NCBI GenBank assembly: GCA_964422295.1
Contig: CAYRAM010000033.1
Location: 1-25,267, forward strand
DNA: 25,267 bases
Origin: UBA12191 sp964422295
Lineage (GTDB): Bacteria > Planctomycetota > UBA8108 > UBA1146
Reading direction: 5' to 3'
This document shows, piece by piece, positions 7,694 to 14,976 of this stretch (its first letter is position 1; every line of letters starts with the position of its first letter). The notes beneath the pieces are model-generated. The model searched no databases and was not told where the DNA came from. It was given only the letters and a program-made list of their open reading frames with translations. Both the position numbers and the translations under genes were made by a program.

Positions 7694-9168
7694 TGGGTTG
7701 GAAGGGTTTTAGGGAAAACGCTGAAGCGATCATCGTGGCTTTGCTATTGGCACTGCTGATTCGCCACTTCGTTCTCGAATCCTATGAAATCCCGACCGGC
7801 TCGATGGCCCCGTATCTCCACGGCCTCAATTCGCGGATCGACTGCCCCAATTGTACCGCTGGGACCCCTGTCGGAATCTCCAGCGACAGTTTGACCAATC
7901 GGGTGTTGATGTCTGAAACGTACAGGGTTCTCGAAGGCACCTGCAAAAAAAATGGCGTTCGATTCAAAGTCCAGGCAGAAGGACGAAACTTCATTTGCCC
8001 GGGCTGCAAGGATACCCGTGCAGTCTCTGAAGCCACTTTGCGAACTGCCATTGCGACGCCACTGTTGGTCCAATGTCGGGAGTGCACCTACAAACATGAG
8101 ACCTTGGTTGAAACTTCAGACATTCTTGGCGGTAACAAAATCTTGGTGGACAAACTTCGTTACGACGCCTTCGAGCCGCAGCGGTGGGACGTGGTCGTGT
8201 TCCGCTTCAACTCGCAGAGAAATTACATCAAGAGACTCGTAGGACTTCCCGGTGAAGATGTTCAGATCGTCAACGGTGATATTTGGATCGATGGAGAGAT
8301 CGAAGTGAAACCTGTGGGCGTGCAGGAGCACCTGTGGATACCGATTCACAACAGCTCCTTTCTGGAGTCCGGCATCGTCAAGGAGGCATGGAGCCAGGAT
8401 TCCGGCTGGACCCGCTACACTGCGAAAACTGCCGACACCCCGGAAAAAACCCCCGGTGGCTGGGGATTCAATTTTTCCAGTGGTGCCGGAGAACTCTTCT
8501 ACACGCGGCCGGTGCGCAACTACTACGGATACAATGGAAACTACCGCGGCAGCGAACCAGCCCCCATTCGGGATCTAAAGGTCACCGCAAACGTGCGGGC
8601 GATGCCCAGACGCGGCAATGAATCGTCAGTGGCCATCGAGATCGACAACTCTCCATCGACGTATCGGTGGCTGATCCCCTTCAATGCCGGGGAGACTCGA
8701 TTGACTCTCGTCACTGAGGAACAGGAACAGGTCCTTTGGACATCACAGGACTTTGCGCTTTCATCCGACGTCGAATCGACCCTCAGCATGGAGGTGATCG
8801 ACAGAAACTTGAGAGTCTTCGCAGATGGGATACTATTCGGCGAGGTTCAGTTGCCAGAATCGGAATTGAGTGCAGGAACCAAGTCGACCGCAGGGCAAGG
8901 GATCCGCTTCAGAATGAGTCACTGTGGTGGTTACCTGAACCAAGTGCAAATCTTCCGCGATCTCCATTGGACAGGGAATGGCAACAACGGCGTCACTGGA
9001 CCCTACAGCATCGATCAGGGAAGATACTTTGTCCTCGGGGACAACAGTCCCTCCAGCCTCGATTCCCGGTACTGGGGCTCCTTCTCACGCTCCAATCTGC
9101 TGGGCAGGGGTTTTGTCATCTTTTGGCCCGCCTTGCCGGGCCGAAACGAAAGCGGTTTCATTCGATGA
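7693..9168 (+). CDS. lepB: Signal peptidase I with two large insertions
   Basis: LepB removes signal peptides on the outer face of the cytoplasmic membrane. Residues 12-28 form an N-terminal membrane anchor. The nucleophile is Ser37 (YEIPTGSMAP) and the general base is Lys180 (NYIKRLVGLPGEDV). The family box near the end reads YFVLGDNSPSSLDSRYWGSF, so the catalytic core is intact. At 491 residues it is much longer than most signal peptidases I. The first insertion (about 46-145) carries CxxC pairs C51/C54, C102/C105 and C128/C131 and looks like a zinc ribbon. The second (about 205-435) is beta-rich and ends LRVFADGILFGEVQLP...GGYLNQVQIFRDLHW, reminiscent of a laminin-G/jelly-roll fold. Similar insertions are known to me from planctomycete enzymes. 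ATG 7693 overlaps the lepA stop (TGATG); an adjacent GTG 7690 is the alternative. Confidence 0.94.
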   Translation: MGWKGFRENAEAIIVALLLALLIRHFVLESYEIPTGSMAPYLHGLNSRIDCPNCTAGTPVGISSDSLTNRVLMSETYRVLEGTCKKNGVRFKVQAEGRNFICPGCKDTRAVSEATLRTAIATPLLVQCRECTYKHETLVETSDILGGNKILVDKLRYDAFEPQRWDVVVFRFNSQRNYIKRLVGLPGEDVQIVNGDIWIDGEIEVKPVGVQEHLWIPIHNSSFLESGIVKEAWSQDSGWTRYTAKTADTPEKTPGGWGFNFSSGAGELFYTRPVRNYYGYNGNYRGSEPAPIRDLKVTANVRAMPRRGNESSVAIEIDNSPSTYRWLIPFNAGETRLTLVTEEQEQVLWTSQDFALSSDVESTLSMEVIDRNLRVFADGILFGEVQLPESELSAGTKSTAGQGIRFRMSHCGGYLNQVQIFRDLHWTGNGNNGVTGPYSIDQGRYFVLGDNSPSSLDSRYWGSFSRSNLLGRGFVIFWPALPGRNESGFIR

Positions 9169-9887
9169 TTTTGACGGTCAGAAACCTGTGTAAATCCTAT
9201 GGCAACAGAAGGGTCGCAGACCGCGTCTCCTTTGACGTTCCACCGGGATCCGTCATTGGGTTGCTGGGAAAAAACGGCGCTGGAAAAACCACCACTTTTC
9301 GTATGACCATGGGCATGATCCGCTCAGACCAAGGGCAGGTCTTCTTTAATGGCGAGGAAATTTCTTCTCTTCCCATGTACCAGAGAGCTCGTAAGGGGAT
9401 GGGATACCTGCCCCAGGAAACTTCCGTATTCCGTGGCCTGACCGTGCGTCAAAATTTGCAGGCGATTCTTGAGACCCGCCCCCTCAGCGAACCGGAGCAA
9501 ACCGATCGACTGGAGGAATTGATCGAAGAGTTTGGTTTGCAGCGAGTCGTCGATAGCCGTGGTGAAGTCCTCTCCGGAGGCGAGAAGAGACGTCTTGAAG
9601 TCGCCAGGGCCCTGATCTCTGATCCTTCCCTGATCCTGCTCGATGAACCCTTCAGTGGGGTCGACCCCATCGCCGTAGCCGATCTTCAGCAGGTCATCAG
9701 TTACCTCTCAGAAGAGAGAGGAATCGGGGTTCTGCTGACCGATCACAATGTCCGGGAAACGCTCAAGGTCTGTGATCGGTCCTACATCATCTACGACGGC
9801 AGAATCATCGCTCAAGGGGATCAGCAGGAGATCCTCAAAAATTCGGATGCACGTCGATACTACCTCGGCGAACAGTTTTCGATGTGA
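9165..9887 (+). CDS. lptB: LPS export ABC transporter ATPase LptB
   Basis: LptB is the cytoplasmic ATPase of LptB2FG, which extracts lipopolysaccharide from the inner membrane and drives it across the periplasm. The 240-residue protein has Walker A G35-KNGAGKT42, the LptB-typical GMGYLPQETSVFRGLTV (Q-loop region), signature LSGGEKRRLEVARAL, Walker B LILLDEPFSGVDPIAV, and H-loop motif LLTDHNVRETL followed by CDRSYIIYDGRIIAQG. VDPIAV and DHNVRETL separate LptB from general ABC ATPases. ATG 9165 overlaps the lepB stop (ATGA). Longer upstream reading in this frame runs through lepB coding sequence and is not credible. Its presence implies an outer membrane with LPS-like lipids. The other lpt genes are not in the window. 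Confidence 0.96.
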   Translation: MILTVRNLCKSYGNRRVADRVSFDVPPGSVIGLLGKNGAGKTTTFRMTMGMIRSDQGQVFFNGEEISSLPMYQRARKGMGYLPQETSVFRGLTVRQNLQAILETRPLSEPEQTDRLEELIEEFGLQRVVDSRGEVLSGGEKRRLEVARALISDPSLILLDEPFSGVDPIAVADLQQVISYLSEERGIGVLLTDHNVRETLKVCDRSYIIYDGRIIAQGDQQEILKNSDARRYYLGEQFSM

Positions 9888-9897
9888 GGATCAATCG

Positions 9898-10314
9898 ATG
9901 ATGTCTTTCTCTCCAAACTTGGGTTTGTTATTGCCAGCTTGGTTGATTCCAGGATCTGCACATATGTTCATGGGTGAATGGATTCGTGGGTTTCTTATCC
10001 TGATACTCATCAATGGCCTGTGGCTGGCTGGAGTGTTTCTCTCTGATTTCGAGGCGATTTCTCGGACATTTAACCCCTACCTCATCTGGCTCAGTTCCGG
10101 CTGCGGCGCCACAGTCATCATCGAAGCCCTCTTTGATCCTGCTGCAAAAAATGTTCTTCCTGGGGTAACGAGCATTCAGACCTACAGGGATGTCTCTGCC
10201 TTTAATGATGTGGGTGTCCATATGACCTGTTTCGCAGGACTACTCAATGCTCTCGCCATGCTCGATGTCGCCGACCGGGCAATTGACCCCCACCCGAGCG
10301 GTGTTACCCAGTGA
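9898..10314 (+). CDS. Small polytopic membrane protein (DUF6677-like)
   Basis: This is a 138-residue hydrophobic protein of unknown function. It opens with LGLLLPAWLIPGSAHMFMGEWIRGFLILILINGLWLAGVFL. That pattern of a PG-(S/A)-xH turn between two membrane helices, with a Gly-rich motif, resembles small TM2-like and DUF6677 proteins of Planctomycetota. Further membrane segments lie at about residues 58-75 (PYLIWLSSGCGATVIIEAL) and near 108-122. ATG 9898 is chosen because GAGG overlapping the lptB stop lies 8 bases upstream. A longer frame from inside lptB is an overlap artefact. Its stop overlaps the next gene as GTGA. Position after lptB suggests an envelope role, which is inference only. Confidence 0.75.
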   Translation: MMSFSPNLGLLLPAWLIPGSAHMFMGEWIRGFLILILINGLWLAGVFLSDFEAISRTFNPYLIWLSSGCGATVIIEALFDPAAKNVLPGVTSIQTYRDVSAFNDVGVHMTCFAGLLNALAMLDVADRAIDPHPSGVTQ

Positions 10315-10496
10315 TTGAAAGCTATCTCTTCTTTATTCTCTGTGCTTGCCTGTCGACGGTTCATGTTCTCGTGACCTTGAAACAGCGCCAGGGCCGATCG
10401 ATCCCCATGGAGGTCTTTAAACACTTTATCTATCTCACAGGGTTGATATTGATCTTGGGTGGGCTCATCCAGGGTATTTCAGTAGCCTATCAGTAA
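10311..10496 (+). CDS. Small two-helix membrane protein, unknown function
   Basis: This 61-residue protein starts at GTG 10311, which overlaps the previous stop (GTGA). It has two hydrophobic stretches, about residues 4-21 (SYLFFILCACLSTVHVLV) and 39-58 (FIYLTGLILILGGLIQGISV). Between them is a short basic loop (LKQRQGRSIP). The tight coupling to the preceding membrane-protein gene and the clean hydrophobic pattern support a real gene; I do not recognise a family. It ends 27 bp before the RNase P RNA gene. Confidence 0.65.
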   Translation: MIESYLFFILCACLSTVHVLVTLKQRQGRSIPMEVFKHFIYLTGLILILGGLIQGISVAYQ

Positions 10497-10510
10497 TCTC
10501 TTGAACCGTG

Positions 10511-10516
10511 TAGCAT
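10511..10516 (+). promoter_or_regulatory. Possible -10 element of rnpB
   Basis: TAGCAT ends 7 bp before the predicted first base of the RNase P RNA and matches TATAAT at four of six positions. No convincing -35 hexamer is visible 16-18 bp upstream, so this is only a candidate. rnpB could also be cut from the upstream operon transcript. Confidence 0.3.
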
Positions 10517-10523
10517 TGGGTCC

Positions 10524-10899
10524 GTGAGCGAGCGTAGCGGTCGCGAGGTGACATCCGTCATCGCGAGGAAAGTCCGAGCTCCACAGGGCAGGGTGGTGGG
10601 TAACACCCACCGGGAGTGATCCCAGGGAAAGTGCCACAGAAAAGATACCGCCGGTGTTACTGACATCGGTAAGGGTGAAATGGTGAGGTAAGAGCTCACC
10701 GCGGGGGCGGCGACGTCCCTGGCAGGGTAAACCCCACCCGGAGAAAGACCAAACAGAGGCGAAGGAGTGCCCCCTCCGCTCCCGTTCGCGGGAATAGGTC
10801 CGGGTAGGTCGTTAGAGCCCAGCGGCAACGTTGGGCCCAGAGGAATGACCGCACACCGTCTTCGGGCGGTGAACAGGACTCGGCTTACCGCTCGCTCAC
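10524..10899 (+). ncRNA. rnpB: RNase P RNA (bacterial type A)
   Basis: This is the catalytic RNA of ribonuclease P, which cuts the 5' leader from precursor tRNAs together with protein RnpA. The conserved elements appear in order: a 5' P1 strand GTGAGCGAGCG pairing with the 3' end CGCTCGCTCAC, GAGGAAAGTCCGAGCTCC, CACAGAAA, AGGTAAGAGCTCACCGC (P9-P10), GCAGGGTAAACCCCACCCG, AATGACCGC, and ACAGGACTCGGCTTA (J18/2 and the closing strand). Length is about 376 nt, normal for type A. A T5 run follows at 10902-10906 and may end transcription. The gene lies between the lptB operon and a 19-bp tandem repeat. Confidence 0.96.
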
Positions 10900-10942
10900 A
10901 CTTTTTCTCTAATTTCTATCGGTGATCACTTAAAGCTGCTCG

Positions 10943-11014
10943 CCTCAATTCCCCAATCTCACCTCAATTCCCCAATCTCACCTCAATTCCCCAATCTCAC
11001 CTCAATTCCCCAAT
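10943..11014. repeat. 19-bp tandem repeat, 3.8 copies, downstream of rnpB
   Basis: The unit CCTCAATTCCCCAATCTCA is repeated perfectly at 10943-10961, 10962-10980 and 10981-10999, and 15 more bases of the unit follow at 11000-11014. It lies between the ends of the convergent rnpB and the 11047-12225 gene, outside any supported gene. Perfect identity of copies suggests recent slippage. No hairpin within the unit is evident. Confidence 0.95.
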
Positions 11015-11046
11015 AAGGATGCCGAGACTTGGCCAATACCAGAGGC

Positions 11047-12225
11047 TCAGGGAAGCTCAAATTCTCGGGCCAATGGATCATCCGCACCTGAGGGTGGCGT
11101 TGAACCGGCATACTCAAGGCGACGAATCTGATCGTTCCCAATTTTCCCAACGGTCACTTTTGAAGACTTGGAAAGGTCACCGTCGTATGATTGCCCTGTG
11201 TTTCGATAGTGAAGGAGAATCTTCAGAAAATCTGTGTGGTACTCCAGCATGGATTCTGTGTATCGCGAAGTCTTGACTGCGGTGTTTAATGCCGATTCTC
11301 CCAATGCAAGGACGCTGGTATAGATTGCGTACCATGGGGCCTTTCCCCTTGGAGTCAACTCTTCCAAAGTTTCCACATCTTCAAGATCAGTCAACAATTG
11401 CTTCTGGTAACTCAGGTAAAAATGGACATCCGGTTCAAACAAGTAACCCCATGCACCCTGAGGAAAATATTGTGACTTGTCGCCATAGATCAACTCGATG
11501 CTTGCCAAAATCTCAGTTTGGATCGCTCTCTTGATCGCAATCTTGGGAGATTCCACTCGATTCAACGTGCTTAGCAACAACTCAAGGTCCTCTGTGGAAA
11601 GCTGGTCATCCGTGTAAGGGTATTGAAATCTGATTTGTTTCATGAACTCGTTGAGGATCGACATGCGCACCAGCTCTTCCACCAGAATGCCTCCCCCATT
11701 CAGATTTTCATTGGCCTCAAGAGCAGAAGAGAGCAACTTTCCGGAGGTGTTGATCTGGTCGAGGAGACGCGCAGAATCCATCACCGAAACAAGACGGGAA
11801 CGTGCTCCAGAGAGGTTGTAGATGTTGGAAAACAACTCTTCCGCATCGATCGGCTCTCTGCTGGATGCCGTTCTCACGACTTCGAGAAACTCCTGATCGT
11901 AATCAGTAATGATTTTCAATGTATCCTCGGGAAGAACCTCTTCGTCGTCGCCGAGATCCAATCGCCCTGCATTTTTCATTAAGAAAGTATCGATCTCTTC
12001 GCGAGACCTCAGGGGGAACAGGTTTGAATCACGGTTTTCGATCTTCGATTGCGAAAATGCGATGAAATCTTCGTGGCCGCTGATTTTGGCGATTTCAGCC
12101 ATCAATCGCAGATTACGATTGCGATACTCCATCGCCAGTAAAATGACGAGCAGCAACAGTACCACTGTGCTTATAAGAAGCGCGATGATTCCCTTTTTGC
12201 TTATCCAACGAGGGATGATCAGCAT
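11047..12225 (-). CDS. Bitopic membrane protein of unknown function
   Basis: I do not recognise this 392-residue protein. From ATG 12225 it begins MLIIPRWISKKG, followed by one strong membrane helix (about residues 12-31, IIALLISTVVLLLLVILLAM) and then a soluble, charged, largely helical region of about 360 residues. The K-rich N-terminus suggests an inside start with the bulk outside the cytoplasm. ATG 12225 is preferred because AGGG lies 7 bases upstream and it leaves only a 7-bp overlap with the preceding zinc-ribbon gene. An earlier start would overlap that gene by about 100 bp. The C-terminus is polar. The overlap with the zinc-ribbon gene implies co-translation. Confidence 0.75.
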   Translation of the reverse strand: MLIIPRWISKKGIIALLISTVVLLLLVILLAMEYRNRNLRLMAEIAKISGHEDFIAFSQSKIENRDSNLFPLRSREEIDTFLMKNAGRLDLGDDEEVLPEDTLKIITDYDQEFLEVVRTASSREPIDAEELFSNIYNLSGARSRLVSVMDSARLLDQINTSGKLLSSALEANENLNGGGILVEELVRMSILNEFMKQIRFQYPYTDDQLSTEDLELLLSTLNRVESPKIAIKRAIQTEILASIELIYGDKSQYFPQGAWGYLFEPDVHFYLSYQKQLLTDLEDVETLEELTPRGKAPWYAIYTSVLALGESALNTAVKTSRYTESMLEYHTDFLKILLHYRNTGQSYDGDLSKSSKVTVGKIGNDQIRRLEYAGSTPPSGADDPLAREFELP

Positions 12226-12914
12226 CCAAGAACCCTGCCGCAGAAGTTGCAGAACACTACATCCTTCTGCTGGCGAATTTTTTCTATCAATTGAGGAGCA
12301 AGGGATACATGGCATCCTCCACAATTGTCCCCATCGGTGACCACTAATATGTTTGAGCCGATGGAGGGTTGCAGCCGGTCGAACACCTCCAGGAGTTCTG
12401 GATCCACATTTGACCTCGCCTCCTCCAAGGGAACGACGAGTTGGCTGAGTTCCGCCTCGAACTCCTGATTTTCTTCGGTCACCCGGCCCTTGAGCTCCAG
12501 ATACTCCTCCCGGGCATTGCTCAGTCTCTGATCGAGATCTTCGAGTCCACTTTTGATCTCTTCAATCTTTGAAAAGATTGCCAACAGGTTTTCCTCCAAG
12601 GCGGCCTTGTCTGCTTCGTGTTTTTCGATCTGTGATCGAAGACCGGAGTATTCGGTCGCTTGGGTAGCATTGGAAAGCTGATCTCGACTCTTGGCGATCC
12701 TGCTCTCCAAATCGGCGACATCGGCTTCAAACTTCCTTGCGAGGGCGCTCCCCTGCTCCATTCGTTCCTCATGAGGAGCTCTCTCCTTCAGCATCTCCGA
12801 AATTTTCTCTTCAAAATCGGAGACCTTTTGGTTTCTTTTGCCGATTTCTGCTCGATAGAGCTCGATTTTTGCAAAGAGATTCTGAAATCGTTGCAACTGA
12901 TCCAATTTTTCCAA
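12219..12914 (-). CDS. C4 zinc-ribbon coiled-coil protein (PF02591 type)
   Basis: This 231-residue protein belongs to the zf-RING_7/DUF164-type family found in many bacteria, whose role is poorly defined. Residues 5-165 form long coiled-coil heptads rich in Glu, Lys, Leu and Ala. A compact C-terminal zinc ribbon follows, with C198-GG-C201 and C222-NF-C225 as the four ligands, joined by HVSLAPQLIEKIRQQKDVV, which is typical for the family. The start is uncertain. TTG 12914 gives a full-length protein; another TTG lies three codons later, and no ATG precedes the coiled coil. It overlaps the downstream membrane-protein gene by 7 bp. It follows rpoD on the same strand, separated by a terminator and a possible promoter. 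Confidence 0.85.
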   Translation of the reverse strand: MEKLDQLQRFQNLFAKIELYRAEIGKRNQKVSDFEEKISEMLKERAPHEERMEQGSALARKFEADVADLESRIAKSRDQLSNATQATEYSGLRSQIEKHEADKAALEENLLAIFSKIEEIKSGLEDLDQRLSNAREEYLELKGRVTEENQEFEAELSQLVVPLEEARSNVDPELLEVFDRLQPSIGSNILVVTDGDNCGGCHVSLAPQLIEKIRQQKDVVFCNFCGRVLGC

Positions 12915-12995
12915 TGCCCTGACTCGCTTCCTGATGTGGATAGAGATTGGAGAAGAATCGACGCCCTACGCAGATCCCCCGATCCACACGACATC

Positions 12996-13025
12996 ATAAT
13001 CAAAGGCTGGAAGATCTCAAATCAA
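12996..13025 (-). promoter_or_regulatory. Possible promoter for the zinc-ribbon gene
   Basis: On the minus strand TTGATT (13025-13020) and GATTAT (13001-12996) are 18 bp apart, each matching the sigma-70 consensus at four of six positions. The site is about 80 bp upstream of the gene and overlaps the tail of the rpoD terminator, where a new promoter would be needed. This is a pattern match only. Confidence 0.3.
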
Positions 13026-13026
13026 G

Positions 13027-13061
13027 AAAAGGGCCTGCCCCCCAACTTGGGAGGCAGGCCC
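13027..13061 (-). terminator. Rho-independent terminator after rpoD
   Basis: On the minus strand GGGCCTGCCTCCC (13061-13049) pairs with GGGGGGCAGGCCC (13043-13031), leaving a short loop and one G-T pair. TTTTCTT follows. It sits 23 bp past the rpoD stop and has the classical form of an intrinsic terminator. Confidence 0.88.
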
Positions 13062-13083
13062 TATATTCCGCAAGAACATTGGA

Positions 13084-14976
13084 TTATTCGTCGAGAAATC
13101 CTTCGAGGTGACGGGAGCGGATGGGATGTTGCAGCTTCTTGACTGCTTTTGCCTCGATCTGCCTCACCCTTTCACGGGTCACCTTGAAGATTTTGCCAAC
13201 CTCTTCCAGGGTATACGTGTATCCGTCTTCCAACCCGTATCTCAACTTGATGATCTCGCGCTCACGGTAAGTCAGCGTCTTGAGCACATCCTTGAGTCGA
13301 TCCTTCAGCATCTCGTGGGTCGCCGTATGAATCGGTGATTCGACGTTTTGATCTTCGATGAAATCACCAAAGAAACCGTCGTCACTGTCACCAATAGGAC
13401 GATCAAGAGAAATCGGATGCTTGGAGATTTTCAAGACCTTGCGAACTTCCTCTTCGGGCAGTTCCAATTCTGTGGCGATCTCCTTCATACTTGGCTCGTA
13501 ACCGAGTTTCTGCATCAGTTTCTTGGTCGCATTTCGCACCTTGCTCATTGTCTCGATCATGTGAACAGGAATACGAATCGTTCTGGCCTGATCAGCGATG
13601 GATCGAGTAATCGCCTGACGAATCCACCAGGTCGCATAGGTCGAGAATTTGTATCCCCGACGATACTCGTACTTCTCAACCGCCTTCATCAATCCGGTAT
13701 TGCCTTCCTGGATCAAATCCAAGAATGAAAGGCCCCGGTTACGGTATCTCTTGGCGATGGAGACGACGAGGCGCAGATTGCCTGCGGACAACTTGCGCTT
13801 GGCAATCTCGTAGCGGTTGAACTGGCGATTCATCGTCACCACTCGTTCACCGAAAGGATCGGTCGCTTCCATAACCATCACCGCAATCTCGTCGATGTTG
13901 GCATGCTCCAATTCCATCGACTCCTTGTCTGTCTTGCGACGGCTACGGCGTGCTTTGATCTCCATGATGCGGTTTCTGGATTTACGCACCTTGCGCCAAT
14001 GGCTTCGCATGTTGTCACGAAGATTGTCGAGGATTTCGCGGCGAAAGACCAACTCTCCGAGAAGCAAGCCGATCTTATGCGCTCGATCGTTCACTTTTTC
14101 ACGAATCTTTTCCTTGTAGCGATCGGAGAGTTTGCTCGAATCCAGCTTCTTCTTGTCGACAAGGTTTAACTGGTAGAGTCTCTCGATGGTGGCAAGATTT
14201 TGACCCATCCGCTGAAGCATATCCTCACGACTCGGCTCACCGGATGAAGGTGTCAACTTGATCACTTTGTCGATGGCCTGATCACCACACAAGACTTCTT
14301 GGCACAGGCGAATCATCTGGCTTTGACAATATCCAGATGAATAAATTGCGGTTCGATAACGATCTCGACATGTCTCGATCGTTTTTGCGAGCAGCAATTC
14401 TTCCGCCCTGGTCAGCAATGGAATCTCACCCATTTGGGTCAGGTACATGCGAACAGGATCGTCGATCTTCTCTCCGGTAAACTCGGCCTCATCGGGGAGA
14501 TCGTCGATCTTGACGGGATCATCCGTGACCTCGATATCGTGTTTCTCAAGCAGGTCGTAAACTGCATCGATCCGCTCCGGAGTATTGCACTCTTCCGGAA
14601 AGCATTTATTGAACTGCTCGAAAGTCACATGGCCTTGCGACTTTCCGATTTCGAGAAGACGCTCCAGCCCCTCCTCCATCGTCCGCTTTTCCTTGCTGAA
14701 ATCCCGTGAAGCCGGGCGTCCAGAAGCAATCTTCGGAATCTCCTCGAGGGGCATTCTGTTCTCATCGTCGTCGATCGGGCCGATCTCGACTTCCGGCTCA
14801 TCTTTGCCAAGAGTTGGAAGATCATCCTCGGCCTGGTCGGCCTCTTCTTCATCCCCCTCATCCAGTTCGGCGACGCCAATTTCTGCGTCATCCCCCGTGA
14901 ACTTCTCCTTTTCCTTCTCCAAAGAATTGGCGGAATTGTCCTTGCCACCACTATCGATGGTCAGTGAATCACTCAT
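13084..14976 (-). CDS. rpoD: Primary sigma factor RpoD (sigma-70)
   Basis: RpoD directs RNA polymerase to housekeeping promoters. The 630-residue protein has a long acidic N-terminal tail (about residues 20-85), a sigma 1.1-like helical segment, region 1.2 (DDPVRMYLTQMGEIPLLTRAEE), and a sizeable non-conserved region. Region 2 is complete (NLRLVVSIAKRYRNRGLSFLDLIQEGN, then EYRRGYKFSTYATWWIRQAITRSIADQARTIRIPVHM). Region 3 follows, and region 4 has the HTH LTYREREIIKLRYGL...TLEEVGKIFKVTRERVRQIEAKAVKKL. The RTIRIPVHM segment is diagnostic of the primary factor. ATG 14976 overlaps the dnaG stop (ATGA) and has AGGAG about 10 bases upstream; an earlier in-frame start at 15024 would overlap dnaG more. 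dnaG-rpoD is the core of the macromolecular-synthesis operon. A strong terminator follows. Confidence 0.97.
   Translation of the reverse strand: MSDSLTIDSGGKDNSANSLEKEKEKFTGDDAEIGVAELDEGDEEEADQAEDDLPTLGKDEPEVEIGPIDDDENRMPLEEIPKIASGRPASRDFSKEKRTMEEGLERLLEIGKSQGHVTFEQFNKCFPEECNTPERIDAVYDLLEKHDIEVTDDPVKIDDLPDEAEFTGEKIDDPVRMYLTQMGEIPLLTRAEELLLAKTIETCRDRYRTAIYSSGYCQSQMIRLCQEVLCGDQAIDKVIKLTPSSGEPSREDMLQRMGQNLATIERLYQLNLVDKKKLDSSKLSDRYKEKIREKVNDRAHKIGLLLGELVFRREILDNLRDNMRSHWRKVRKSRNRIMEIKARRSRRKTDKESMELEHANIDEIAVMVMEATDPFGERVVTMNRQFNRYEIAKRKLSAGNLRLVVSIAKRYRNRGLSFLDLIQEGNTGLMKAVEKYEYRRGYKFSTYATWWIRQAITRSIADQARTIRIPVHMIETMSKVRNATKKLMQKLGYEPSMKEIATELELPEEEVRKVLKISKHPISLDRPIGDSDDGFFGDFIEDQNVESPIHTATHEMLKDRLKDVLKTLTYREREIIKLRYGLEDGYTYTLEEVGKIFKVTRERVRQIEAKAVKKLQHPIRSRHLEGFLDE

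Noticed and set aside
8736..9164. In-frame upstream extension of the lptB reading frame
   Set aside because: It lies entirely within lepB coding sequence in another frame, and LptB begins naturally at ATG 9165 with an ATGA overlap.
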